In this document: piece by piece, positions 1-13,300 of the stretch
Position numbering within the stretch: position 1 is the stretch's first letter
How the letters are laid out: every line of letters begins with the position of its first letter
Assembly: GCA_000349905.1 (NCBI GenBank)
Contig: KB722740.1
Location: forward strand, 277,318 to 341,317
Length of the DNA stretch: 64,000 bases
Origin: Volvariella volvacea V23
Lineage: Eukaryota > Basidiomycota > Agaricomycetes > Agaricales > Pluteaceae
Direction of reading: 5' to 3'
Notes under the pieces: generated by a model
The model's database searches: none
What the model saw: only the letters and a program-made list of their open reading frames with translations
What the model was told of the DNA's origin: nothing
Position numbers and translations under genes: made by a program

Positions 1-1238
1 CTTATGTTTATACGTGGCCAAATTCACAGCCTTTACCATTTTCTTCTGCAGCTTCGCTTCCGCGTATGTTGTAAGGTCACAAACACCTGACCCCATCACA
101 ATCTGCGTAGCTATCATGCATCAAAACCCACGGCAACGCCACAGGCTTCTTTCAGAAAGATAGCTATCCTTTGCAGCACTGCGCTGCCAAACTTATCACA
201 CTGTGCAGAGGCACCTAATCTGCCTTGTAGATGGCGTTGATAGTGAACAGTAGATTAGCGACTTATAAGGTCATCACCCTGTTACTCACTAATACCCTTC
301 TGAGAGGCCTCTAACCTATATATGCTAAAGTAAATTGAAATTGGCAGCAGCGATGAGCGATGAATTAATTAGGTGATGACATACAGAGCGGAGTGTGATC
401 CCTACTGACAACGCTCAAAACAGCATTGCACGAAAACCAGGCCATTGTGTGAGTACCCGTATCCATGTCATCCACTGCGATGAAATCCAGGGGCTCTGGC
501 TCGGCCAAGACAACCTGTTGCAATAATATCGGGAGCTAGGATTGGTACAAACCCTGCTTTTAACAGTGTTCCTTGAGGGTTTATGATCAAGGTTTGCACC
601 GTGGAACCCCAAACCCTACACTGCAATTCCCCGAGTCAAATTCTGGAGAGGGTATGCAGCCTGAGCGTATCTCCTTGGATGTCCTATTTCGGTCTACACC
701 TGTGCCTTTGTATTGGACCCCGAATTTAAAGAACCCGTGGCTAGGTCTTGTGTGAAGCGGAAGCTCGCGGGTTGTACACCACCAATTATGCACATCTACG
801 TTATGAAAGGCATGTTCTTAGTACCTAGGTGACATCTAACCCTGGAACGCTGCATAGCATTTCGGCCATTTGAGGCGACACGAGGTGTGCAATTGTCCGT
901 GAACATGCGCAAGGAAAGGAAGTATTTGCAAATAAGCCGAATAAACACAAGAGCAAAGCAAGATGTGTTTGCGAAGACAAGAAGCACAAAGCAAGCCCGA
1001 ATTGCTAGAACAAACGGCCTGCGCCTAATGACGTGAGCCTGGAGTCTTGCTGTTATAAGTCCGCTTTGTCTATATGGAGATCTTGTTGCGGCTTGGAGCA
1101 GTGACCAAAGCCGCTATTCATCCGTTGGCACCATATAGGAACAGGGTGACTAAACGGCAGAAGTATGTCAGGTGTTCAGGATCAAGGTGGATCAATGAAA
1201 ACTTACAACACAACGGTTTATACCGGGTGTGAGTTATA
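1..1238. other. Stretch without a supported gene
   Basis: Both strands hold only short open frames (60-70 codons) with no recognisable motif and no chain of exons I could join in phase. It may hold the 3' untranslated end of the gene that follows on the minus strand, or belong to a gene outside the window. Confidence 0.5.
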
Positions 1239-2444
1239 TCAACCATCCAGCAAGGGCAAGGTTTGAGCTTGATTGGGAGTCTGATCCATACTTGAGATGT
1301 GTTCCCTACGTCGCTTCGCGATTAGTGCCTTGAGACTCTTCATAGCACTTTCTCTGGCTCGAATAAGCTTCTTAGCCCTTGGCACATCCAGTCCCGAGTA
1401 ATCTGATTTCTTTATCGGAGGAACGACGATCTCTATGGTTGCGGAAGTGGTGAAAGCGGTCTTGCTATCGACGGTAATAGGGGCACTTGTTGAGCTTGAA
1501 CTCGCGTCATTCCCCGAGTCAACTATAATCGCCGCAGAATTTGTATCAGCACTGTGATCGTTTGACAGACCTCCTCCAGCCATGTTCGATCCTTTCACTA
1601 GTGTCGCACCAGTGTTAGTATCTGCAAGCTCCGATCTCATGCGTGCCACTAGATCATCCATCTCTCTGAGGGTAGATATACAATCACGCAGCTCTTCTGA
1701 TCGCTTGAACTCGCGGCAGACTTCCGCCGCACACGTTTCGACGTGCGTGAACCTCGCTGGCCCTAAAAGGGTGCCACCATACCTAGGGGTATTGAACACG
1801 ATGCGTGGTGGTGTTAGTATATGAAGGACATCAACGTGGAGCAATCGTAAATGGGACAAGGTCCAATTCATGATCATCAAATTGGATGAATTAAAGCCGG
1901 TCACAAGCACCGTTAATAGGGCAAAGGGGTTTCAAACAATCCAGGGAATTCCAGCCTTTGGAGCGGCCAGTAGAACACTAACACTGACAACGGCTACTCA
2001 CCACCTACTAACAATGACCACCGCATCAATAACCGCCATTCCTTGCATCACTTTCAACACTCTCTCGCCCGCCCATCGTTCTCCGTCGTCCTTGAAACCA
2101 GACTTGACCTCGAAGTCTTCAGGGCCGCCTAGTCCGTCTTTCCCATGTTTGAGAACCATACAACGCCATGCTGCGATCTCATGAGAAGCCTTCTTAGATC
2201 CATGAACGACATGTTTGACGTGTTGAATACGCGCATGGGCATCTTCTGGGGTAGTCACTGCGTAAATAGTCCCGACAAAGGTCGACCCACGGTCTCGAAT
2301 TTCCTGTGAAGTCGCTATAGGAGTTGGAGGGGGCTTACGGCTTGATGAGAGAAAAAAGGTTTCAAGGGTGCCTGGTGTTGGTGCTGGAGGTGGTGTTGAT
2401 GTCAGTGTGTCATTGGTAGCGTTCAAATTATCTTGTTGCGACAT
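1239..2444 (-). CDS. IMPACT (UPF0029) domain protein
   Basis: Two exons, 2002-2444 and 1239-1782, give 328 residues. The intron splits the Trp codon of the family signature SRWYGGTLLGPARF, so the joined frame is convincing. The IMPACT-N domain spans roughly residues 55-190 (STFVGTIYAV, SKKASHEIAAWR, then the signature). Family knowledge: IMPACT/YIH1 proteins bind GCN1 and restrain the eIF2-alpha kinase GCN2, while other UPF0029 members are less well understood. Unlike YIH1, I see no RWD domain at the N-terminus, which is short and Pro/Thr-rich. The C-terminal 130 residues are Ser/Thr-rich and end in a basic helix-like segment (KKLIRARESAMKSLKALIAK). The intron (219 bases) is longer than is usual here. 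The domain call is firm; a YIH1-like role is inference. Confidence 0.88.
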
Positions 2445-2737
2445 GTCCAGGCCCAGAGGCAGAAGTTAGGTCATGAAGTGGTCGGCTCGCATGACGAAAA
2501 GCAGTGGAACGTAATGATCAGAGTCAAGTAATTTCCGCCACAGCCACCTCGTGACGCAGTACAAAGTGGAATGTAGCGTATAACATAAAGAGGGAGTACA
2601 AATGCCATTAACCTAGCAGATACGGTAGACACCAAGCGAGTGACATAGAAAGGAGAGAAATGGGTATCTGTCGTACAGAGTAAAGAATGAGTGGTAATTA
2701 TCTCAACTAATTTTCTTCTAGCGTCCAGTTTCCTTTC

Positions 2738-5700
2738 TTAGGGCATGTTGGGGCGCAAGCTAGGTCTTGAAGATTGATGCGTGAATGTCTGAGAGGGATA
2801 ATGCTGGTGAATTCCGTGCTGATTGCCTTGTGCGTAATTTCCTTGCCCTTGCGGCTGCCCGGCTGTAAAATCTGCATATGGGTTGAATCCTTGATTCGAG
2901 GCTTGACGTTGCATTGGCTCTGGTTCAGCGTAAGTATACCAACTAGGCTGTGCTGGTAGAGTTGCATATGGTTGGGCTGGTGAACTGAAAGTGCTATGTA
3001 CGGGACTAGGTCCGTGACCACTTGGACTGTATGGTAATCCCGAGATTCCGCTTGGGTAAGTAGTGTGCATAGACATAGCTCCAACAGACGGCTGATGTTC
3101 GGGGAACCTTCTGTGCTCCTCTAGCACTCCAAAGGAGCTTACACCTCGTAAAGGACTTGTAGGGCCACTTCCAGGGCAAAGACTGGATCCCCGGTGTGAT
3201 TCGGTAGCACTCATGGGATCCTTGTTCGAGGTGGACCAGAGGGAAGCAGTTCCTTCTCTTGCAAACATGGGTGCAGAAGACACCGTCTGTCTATCCCAGT
3301 CCCTCTCGCCACGATCACGCTGATAAAGGATGGGATCATATTCGAGGTCGCTCTGCGAACAAACCGAATAAGCCATCTTATGGTACCTGCGAACGAGTAG
3401 AGGGGACCCACCTGTTCAACATAAGCAATCCTAATTCCATCAACCACCTGGGCCTCCATATGTCTTCCCGGTCCTCCCGATCCTACGTTCTCTCCAACTC
3501 TAGACTTCGTCATTTCTGGGCTAAGTTTTCCTTTGTACACTTCAGCTAACAGAGGCATCATTCTCGCGTGCAACATGGGCGTGAATAGGTCCATATGTAA
3601 TGCCGGGTGTCCAAACCTATTCTGGAGTCTGTGCCTTCGAGCATCTGTAGCGATGGCTAGATTCTCTTCAGGCCGTTGGGTATGGGCTTCGATGGAGGCC
3701 AACTCCTCGGGAGTGGGGACGAAGTGATCGAATTCCTTGTCGAAGCGGTTGGCAATAAAGATCTTGAATAAGATAATAATAATCACGGGTGGGACGGTCG
3801 AAAGCCATTGTAGGGATCTGAACTTGTACTGAAGACCAATCGCTGAAGAGGAACACTGGTAAGCTACTTGAGGATGAAGGAGACGCAGAAAACGTACTAA
3901 GAATCATAAGAACTTGCATCATTGCCAGGCAGAATAGCAGGCGGTTGATTACAACATTCCATAGGCGCTGAAACACAAGTCAATCTTGGATCACCAGGCG
4001 AGATTGAGAGAACTTACACCGCCTGTCTCAACACGTGTAACGAAAACAAACATGAGCTGATACTTGTACAACCAGGACGAGAGCCAGAATACAATTGCTG
4101 CTGCCAAAGCAACCAATGGAGCCAATGGCGCGAACACGAAGCCCACCGCGGCCATCAATAGCTGTAGTCAAGGGTCAGTAGCTAAGAATAGTGGCACAGC
4201 AAGAAACAACCGCACCAGATTGGAACTAGACATCCTATGAGTCAGACTCTGAGATCCTAGAAGAGGATATGATCTTACTAGTAGATTGCGTACTCGAATA
4301 CAGGTGGTTGCGTCCACTCTCGAATGTCACGCGGCGTTCGACCAAACATGCTAAAGAAACCGATGAGATACTGGTTAAAAAGAGCACTACATTGCAAGCC
4401 TACTGGGTCTTGAACGATATCCAGAGTAAGTTGAGGATTTGGGCAAGATCGAATACAACGAGGAAACCCCGGAATCTGTTAAGAGTCCATCATTCGTATT
4501 TTACCCTATAAACGCAGTCCACTGAGACTTACGGAAACCACTTCAACCAAAACGAAGCCTGATTAATGTACGTTTTGTTAATTGTTCCAGGAAGTTCTGT
4601 ATCAATGTTAGTATGTGCACCGCCCACATTCCATGATAGGCTGACGATTCAAGTTATCCAGAATATCCTTGGCACTGGCGCGTTTCCCAATGAGCTCGAC
4701 GAGCTCCAACACAGAATCTGCACCGTAGGAATACTCGGTGTTAGATTGATTGTAATTCCTTCAAATAAGGTGCTTACTGAATGCGACACCGATAAGCGTA
4801 AAAATAATCAGTTGACTGATCACTAAAAACGCGAAATATCGAGCAATCACGGCTCTATCTAGTCGGGAATGCGTCTTTGCACCCATGTATTGCATCAACC
4901 ATCTCATTACCCTTGGCAAGAAAAACGTAAAGAGAGCAGCAAGCGCTGGAGGGAGCACACCCGAAATGATTGAATAGCTGATGGGAGAGCTTCTGGACCA
5001 ATCTTGAAGGAAAGGAAGATAGCCTGTTTCCGTGATCTATGGGAAAGGTGAGCAGATCGGCGGAGAGTTGAGGCATTCGAAAACATACGGCGTCAAGATT
5101 AGCAAACGTTGCGACTGGGAACAGCGCTATAAGGCTGAAAACGCAGGTGACGCAGAGCCAAAAGAACCCGACGATGTTTCGACGAAAGAGTTCACCATCA
5201 GTTCGATTCATGTTTTCCCATATCTACAATTCGCATAAGCCAGCAGCAGGTAGAACGCTGAGCGAGCAGCTTACGATATCTCTGGGATTTGGGGCAAGCG
5301 TGATGGTAGTACCCTTTGGGTGCTTTCCACGAAGTTTAAGGGCGACTTGATGAGCAGCATATACGGAGGCAAGCGATGCAAAACCATATCGTTCGGCCCT
5401 TCTCAAATCAATTTTGGCTCGACAAGCTTCCACTGCTGCCTCGGTCCTTTGCAATTTACGCCTACAAGGAAGGGATATTCTTCAGGAATAATCCAAAGAG
5501 AGAACGCGATACCACTCACGTATAGAATTCAATTGCATCTTCCTTTCGGCCGCCAAAACAACAAAACCCGCCGATCCTGATTGTTGGTCGCTTCCTTCCG
5601 ACTTTTCCACCCTTGAGGTACTTGACAAGGATCACCTCCAGCTCCCTCACAGTTTCGTTGTGGTACTCGATCAATTCGGGCAACTGTCCAACTTTCCGTC

Positions 5701-6498
5701 CGATGTGTACGGAGGTTGTAGGGTAAGGCATCCTCACAGTCTCCAGGATCTCTTGGATACCTTCGTCCGAGCGATATTTCTTCGGCACGTCCATAATGCT
5801 GATCGTGCGCGCATAGAAGGACTCCATGTACTCCGGAGAGCGGAACCATTGCTTTCTGAGTCGCACCATCTCCTTCCAATGATAGTAGACCAAGCCCAAG
5901 ACGAGGAAGGTGATTAGATAGGTGACAGTGACATGCGCATATAGCCGCGTGCCCTTTACATCACGGATCGTCATGGAGCTAAGTATATCCCGTCGTTTAG
6001 GAGGGAACTCTTCATTATACAGCCAATTAATGGGAATGAGGACACCACATGCAAGGACCGTGGTTCCGGTAAATGCCCATCGCATGAGGCGCAAGAAACG
6101 GAGGAAGGCAACGGCGTCCAGCCCGATTTTGTCGAGTAGCTCGGGCTCGCGGGTGCGGATGAGGGGAGGGAGCCATCCGAAGAATGAATCTGATATAGGC
6201 GGGGGAGGTTTGTCGCCTTCGTGATACTTGACCTTGGGCTCGTATATGACCTGGAGGGCGTTGAGTTGACACCACGCCAGGCGGGGCGAAGCGACTCACC
6301 TTGTTGTTGGGTCGCAGGATGTTGAAGACGAGAACCGTGGCGACCTTTGTGCACCCCGCCCGGGTTAGTTGTGTTGACTTGACGATAAAAAGCACTTACG
6401 GATAACAGACTCATCAATAGGACCTGAGAGCCCACCGCGGCTGGTGCAAGATTTCGCCCAGATTCGAAGATATTCTGGAGAGGATCGAGGGGGGCCAT
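2738..6498 (-). CDS. CSC1/OSCA-type calcium-permeable channel (RSN1/DUF221 family)
   Basis: Fifteen exons join in phase to 1009 residues: 6400-6498, 6300-6344, 5520-6250, 5275-5461, 5089-5223, 4778-5036, 4646-4717, 4533-4596, 4404-4475, 4279-4350, 4216-4225, 4018-4161, 3898-3967, 3412-3842, 2738-3376. The order fits the family: an early membrane segment and FNILRPNNK motif, RSN1-type N-terminal TM region, a cytosolic PHM7-like domain (SIMDVPKKYR, GRKVGQLPEL), then the channel block with FFLPRVMRWL, FGRTPRDIREWT and YKYQLMFVFV. The C-terminal tail is hydrophilic and Pro/Ser/Gln-rich. Family role: plasma-membrane, stretch- or osmolarity-gated cation channel. Exon 4216-4225 is only 10 nt. The last intron (3377-3411) is drawn as 35 bases, which is very short; an alternative donor a few codons upstream would also keep the frame. 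Confidence 0.93.
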
Positions 6499-7309
6499 GA
6501 CAGCGGGCGGGAGGTGACGAGCAAAGGAGCCTGCCGTTTGTTTTCAACGCGTTGACTTGTCTGAACCTAAGGGGGCGATCAGGTCCGAGAATGGTATAAT
6601 GCAGGGTAAGAGGCGATGCGATGCTCGAAATGTTCAGGGGCACCTCGCAGCGGCTGGATTTGAATAAATGGGACAGAAAGGCACCCAGAAGTGGGGTGAA
6701 TTGGAGAATGGGCGCGGGTGTGTTGGGCTGCAAGGACGGAGGAGGTGGAGAATGGGGGGCAGCTGGCGGCCAGAGGGAGCCCAACCCTGAGCACACAGAA
6801 GCACGTCAATGAGTGCAGCATGGCGGAAGGATATAATGCTTGTTATGCAGCCTCCCTATCATCGATTGATTGCACACGCCATCTCGCATTCTGAGTGCAA
6901 CGACGGGTTTCGAAATGCAGAAATGGCGCCCCCTGTGGCAAATGACACTCGGCCTGGCACAGCAAACAGTCAAACAAGGAAGGTCTGCGCGTCAGGGCAT
7001 GTGAGCACTACATGACAAGAGACGTCGTGTCAGAAAACATAACAGATAAAATGCCAGACATTACCTGCGCAACAATCCAATGTGGACGCAATAAAGCACA
7101 CTGCTCACCGCAAAACCAGGCTGGTTGCCCAAGCGCAGCAAGTCACGTGACTGCGTAGGAATTTCGTCAGTCGTTTGTCTTGGTCTCCTCAATCCACACC
7201 GCGGGTCATCACCCCTCCATCGTCCTCCTCCCTCTTAATTCATCGTCTCTTCCTCTTCCCGTTTCTTAATCTTCTCTTAATCTAATTTACACCACTTTCC
7301 TAACTTTCT
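6499..7309. promoter_or_regulatory. Divergent promoter region
   Basis: About 810 bases between the start codons of the CSC1-like gene (minus) and the large acidic protein (plus). It holds no supported coding exon. The part next to the plus-strand gene is rich in C and T (7195-7300), as is common just upstream of fungal start codons. A perfect 12-base palindrome centred on CACGTG lies at 7141-7152. Confidence 0.5.
7141..7152. promoter_or_regulatory. CACGTG E-box in a perfect palindrome
   Basis: AGTCACGTGACT is self-complementary over 12 bases and carries the core bound by bHLH factors of the CBF1/USF type in fungi. It sits 158 bases upstream of the ATG at 7310. The match is seen directly; binding is inference. 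Confidence 0.45.
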
Positions 7310-10300
7310 ATGGCTACCCCTTACCGCGTCACTGGTACTCCAAAAATCCCGAGTGCTCCTCATCCAACCCCCGCCTCGGCGGGGACCACTTCTTACAACT
7401 TGCCCAAGCCGAGGCTGCCCAGGGCACCCATAAGAAACCCTTACGATACCTTCTCGCAAGCTGAGTTTGACGCGTGGATAGGTGGTATTACCGGTGCTCT
7501 GCGTCATGCGCTCGGTCACGAAGATGATGCTATCCCCACCACCCAGACTAAAAGTTTGTTCACCCAAGGTAGTACTGTCTCCTCTGCGCCCCTCAAGGGT
7601 CAGACTCAGTTCGATGAAACTGCCGGCGATACGGCGTCAGAGAGTGATAGCGACAGTTTTGATGGCGTGGAGGACTCCTTCGCCGAGATAAAAGCCCGTA
7701 GATTAATGGCAAAGGCAAAGGGAAAAGCGAGGGATCCCAGAGAGGGTCCCGGCATAGTCGTGGGGGACAAACAAAACCCAATTGAAATAAACCTGATTTC
7801 AGATGGAGAGGGCGAGGAGGACCAACAAGATGCACAAGACTTGGAAGATGAACTGGAACTGGAACGATCATTAATTCCGGACGATCGGGATGACGAAGAG
7901 GGAAGCGATGAGGATCAGGAGAGGTACCCATGGCAGGGTGCCAGTAGCTTTGCAGTCACGAGACAGGAAAATATTAAACCTCCAGAGCGTGGCGCATCGG
8001 TTGAGCAGGGAGACGAGGGCGGGTCAGACGAAGCGGAAGAAGAGTTGGAAGAAGACGAAGAAGACGCATACAGACATTCCAGTCCCATTGAAATCATCGA
8101 TGTGGATGCTGAAGACGATGCAGCTGAGGACGTCTCTGATGATGAACAAGTAGATGCGGGTAGCGACGAGAGAGACCTCGAGGATCAAGGCGAAGATGAA
8201 TACGATGAATATTCTGAGCAGGAACGCAAAGTTTTCAACAAGCCTTGGGAGGCTGCCCGTCCACGAACTATGCAACGTCTTGAAACCCCCGAGTACTCTG
8301 ATGAGGAAGAATACGAAGAGGAGCCTACTCCAGTGCAGCCTGAGGTTATTGATGTTGATGCAGAGGATGAAGATCCTGAACAACCTCTGGATGACGATAC
8401 ATGTATGTCTAACTCTTGTTCCCTCCCTTACTACCTCTCATTTGCCCCTTGTAGCGTTTCCTCCCCCTCAGTATCGTGCACCTCCAGCGGACATCCATGA
8501 CCCTTGGGAGGGCCCAAGAACTTACGCCCAAGACTATTATTCCGGTGGTGAAATACGTACTACAGCCAACCAACCATTGACCGCAGATTACCTTGGGTCT
8601 AACGACGAGGTCGACGCATTTTTGACCCCTGGCGTAGTGACTCCTGTTGCCAACGATCGTGGTTCACCCGAAGAGGGCGAGCGAGATGTTGACGAGGAAA
8701 ACTACGAAGAGCATCCCGAGCGGGGAGAGAGTGAGGAAGAGGATGAACAGTATGAGGATGCCAGTATGTTTCCTTATAAAGTTTTAGTCTTATTTGGGCA
8801 GCTGACGCTTTCAAGCACCCCCTCCTACCCAATTCACTTCATACCAGCGTCCTAATCACCCTGAACGTCACCGGGGTGAACCAGAGACCATTGTCATAGA
8901 TGATGATGAAAATGACGAGCTGGAATCCAAGACTGAACAACACGAAGCACAACCTGGCTCTGACGAACTCATTCAAGATTCTCCTGAAGCTGCTATTCAC
9001 ATTGAGCTAGAAGAGGAAGTTCCCAAGTACCACGACGAGCTACAGGAAGGTGAAATAAATCAACTTTCTCCTGACATTGACATCCAGATACAGGCACCAT
9101 CACCTTTTATGATGATGCAATCCTCTCCTCCCGAATTTCAACTTGAACTGGAGAGGGGTGAGGGAGCTAGTTCTGAGAGTGTTGATACCCCGAATGTCAC
9201 CACTGCCGACGCTAGTACGTTTTCCATACGCTTTTATTGCATGTGGACTGAATGAGGTTGTATCTACTATAGCACCGATTCTTACCACTCAAGTCGACTG
9301 GACAGTTACAGAACCACTGCCCGACGGTACAACCCTCTCTGAGCGTGAAGAACGCGAACAGGGATCAGAAATGCCTCACACTGGTGTCTATCATCATCCC
9401 CCTGCCATTCCACAACCCATTTCAAATTACTCCACCGGTGACACCACCCCGTCCGACGAGCTTCAAAGCGTCCCCGCTTCTATCCCTTCTGAGGCAGTGG
9501 AAGCTATCGCTCCCGACCTGCAATTCAGCAATGCACAGACACCCATTCTGGTTCCCAACGAGGATGAGTTGCTTCAGACACCCGCTATCGCTGTTGTAGA
9601 TGAGCAACCCCATCCACCCGAAATCACGACGCCTATACAAGCATTTGCCGAGACGGAACTTTCTCAGCCACCTGTTTCAGATGTGGATGAGATGCCCATT
9701 GACGCTTCTGCGTTCGAACCCGTTGATGAAGCTGAACAAGTAGCTGGAGAGTCAGCTGAAGAAGAGGAAGAACCACAATTACCCATCCCCGCGGTGCCCG
9801 CCCATGTTCAATATGACTTCACGACGTTGCCCACACCGCCATCAGAGCAAGACTATTCCCCAGATGAGATCATAATTCCTGCTGTGGAAGCCCCTGAACA
9901 AGACGCTGCTATCGCTGGCACTGAAGAGCCTACTGAGGAAACTGCAGGAGTGGAGGTTGAACCAGAGACAGATGTTCAGATGGCTTTCACTGAGGAGTTG
10001 GAAGGACGATTGGTTGATGCGCAGGACGAAAGGGAGGGTGATCGCGAGACGGTGGTACGAGAGTTGGCAGAAGAGGAAGCTGCACTTGTTGGGGACGACG
10101 TTGTCGAGGAGTTACAAACGAAGGAGAAAGACGAGGGAGGTGAGGGAATAGCTGTGGTTTCAGATGCAGTGCTCAGGGTCGAGGCTGAGACTGAGCCCGA
10201 GGTGCAAGTGGATGATCAGCCAGTGCCTATCGCTGAGGATGTAAAGGTTGAAGATAAGGACGCTGACGTGGTAATCGTTCCACCTGAGGAAAGAACACAA

Positions 10301-13300
10301 GAGAAGGTTGCAACAGAAGCAATAGCTGGAGAAAAGGATGTGCCCTCCGTGAAAGTGGATGTCCCCTATTCTAACTACTTTGTGAGTGAGGTCGTGACGC
10401 CTACCCTGGACGAGGATGAGATTACGGATGAAGACGCGTATGGCGATATCGATACCGAACTGGAGGTTGAAGATGTAAGCGTTGCTCTTGCGAATGGTAC
10501 AGCTGTGCAGAACGACTCCCTCATTGAAGAGCCTGTAACTGAGGGTCGATTGACAGAGGTGGGTAGCATATAATCACTTTTAAGGCAACTCAGTTGTACT
10601 GACATGATGACTTTAGGAGCCACCGGATAGAGCCATGAGCATTGCTATTGCTAGCTTGCACCCGTCGACTATCAACACACCTGTCCTTGAAAAATCTTCC
10701 TTCCTGCCTGACACTCAAGATGACGCTGCTACCTCCCCTGCTCAGGCTGATGAAAAGCAACAACAAACGGACAAACCTTCAAACACAGAAGCAACAGAAA
10801 CAGTGACCGAGTCTAAGATTATTCAGCAAGATCCAGTCCCATCCCAACACACGGGTAGTCCCCATCATGAGGCCTTACCGCAGGGTTTCCCAATGCCTAT
10901 TTCAGCGGATCCTACGGTTCCTGATCCCACTTCTCGACCACATAGTCCCGTCATTTCTATCCAAGCATCATCAGCAGAAGACGAAATCCCTGGGCTTTCA
11001 AGGACCAACTCTACTTCTCTTGTTGAAGGTCCAATCAATGCTGAAGCTTCTACCTCGTCACCATCCATCATCTTACCTCCGACAGTAATGAGAGCCTTGA
11101 ACCTGCACAGGACGAAATCTGGCACCAGCAACACTTTCAACGGGTTGTTCACTCCTGTCGTTGGAGGTTCATCAGGCGACGTTACCCCTGTCACTCCTGT
11201 TAGTGCAGGGGAACCGGAACCCAAAGGCCAGGAAGAAGCGGGGGATCACAATGAGTTATACGAAGCTGAGATTCCTGTTCAAGAGGTTGGAGAGAGTGGA
11301 GACTATGATGATGCCTCGATCGCTTCAAGTTCACCTTCCGTGAACAACGACCCATTGCCTCCTGCTGACCCATTCGATGAGGCGCCCGCTGTACTTGATA
11401 CCGTGGATGGGGACCACCAGGATTCTGTAGTGGGCGATATACTCCCTCTTGCAGTGTCACAGGACAACTTACAGACAGGCCTTGCGCGCGAAGACACACT
11501 GATCATCGAAAATAGCATAGCCCCCCAATCCAATGTAGAAGGGACCCTACCGACTTCGGAAACAGGTAAAGCCAAAGTCGTAGAGGAGCAGGACATATTG
11601 GACGAGTTTACCCATCCAATGTCTGATCCCGATGCCATACCAGGATTGGGCTCTTTCAGCAGTTTCAATTCTGCGCATGGTTCGCCTTTCGGCACTGCTC
11701 GATCCTCGCCGCACCCCGCCGTATTACCCTCTGCAACACAGATTGTCCCGCCCTCGTCTCTTCCATTTAGGATGCCTCCCTCCTTCGGTCGTACTGCTGT
11801 CTCCGTACCGCCCATACCAATAACTTCCGCCCCCATAAATGTCACTCACCCTGTTACGATGGTTCCGCGCAAATCAACTGATCCCATCCTTTACGCCGAT
11901 CCATATCCCTACAGCCTTTCTACACCCGGAGCCGATTATGCAAAAGATGAAGGTTCCGAGGAAGATATGGAGTTGGAAAGCTCGTCATCGTCTGGTGAAG
12001 TTGAAGATGATAATTTGGATCTGTTGTATCCCTCTGACAATGAGATCTATGGGCCGTCGACTATTAACGAGGAGCAAACAGAGAAGAAGGGAGAGGACGA
12101 GCACAGAACAGTTAAACCAGCTGAGATCACACTTCCTCGATTTACTACCGATGAGCAGCCTGCAGAAATCAATGGAAATGTTTCTGATGCAGAAGCGACA
12201 ATTGATCCACACGTCCTGCTGGATGATGAGGATCTACACGAGGACAGAGATGCAGATGGTGATGTAGATCCCGATTTCATCCCCGCCGTAGAGGAAACAC
12301 CCGTCGCATCTGTCGCACCTGTTGAACATGATCTGCCCAAGGAGGCAGAGTCTCCGGAACAGATTGTGGACGAAGCGACAGCAACAGTCCCAGCTGAGCC
12401 TACGGACATTGTCGATCTCGTCTCACCGCACTTGGAAGATACTGCTACCCACAAATCTCCTTCACCTGAGGAGAGCACTGACAATAAAGTAGCAGAGGTT
12501 GGGGAGCAGGAAGGTGCTACAACTGACGAGGCGAAGGTGGAACCAAAAACGTAAGTTTAAACCCAGGAAAGTTTTGTATGTGGATATGCATATCTGATGT
12601 CGCAACACAGGGACCCCATCACTATTCAAGAGCCCGCTGAGACTGTGACAGAACCTGTACAAGCTGAAGCAACCTCTGAAAAGCCGGGCACTGAGGACAA
12701 CGAAGATAAGCCTGTTGATGAAGATACGAAACCAGACGACACGCCTGAACCCGCTCCATCCCGTCCCCAGAAAAGAAAGAGGCCTTCCACGACACCCGCT
12801 ATTCTACCTCGAGCTGGTCGTTCCACTGTTACTAAAAAGAAGAGTCAAATACCGCGATATAAAAGCAAGACAGCCGCTGCAACTACTAAGCCATCAGGCA
12901 TTCCACGTACCAGAAAGATCAAACCGATAATTAAGCGTAAGGAAGTCGCGAAAGAACGTGCTCAATCCGTCGAGAGTTCTAGCTCAGGAGCGAGTGCTGC
13001 ATCTCAGTTGCTTAAACCGAATAGCAGAGCGTCGTCCACAGCTTCAGATGACCATAAGCCTACGGTAGAGGCGCTTCGTCCTCAAATACCGCCACCTCTC
13101 TTCCATGCTCATGGCCGTAGCCGGCATCAGCACATTCTTCCTCAACCTCCGCCCCAGCTACAGCCCATACAAGAGACACCACCGGAACCCCAGCCAAGTC
13201 AGGCAGAGAAGCCATCTTCAGTTACTAGGGAACCATCAGTGAAGCCTCCGAGTCGTGCTAATAGTGTTCGCGCCGAGTCCCATCCTCCTTCCCCAGCCAA

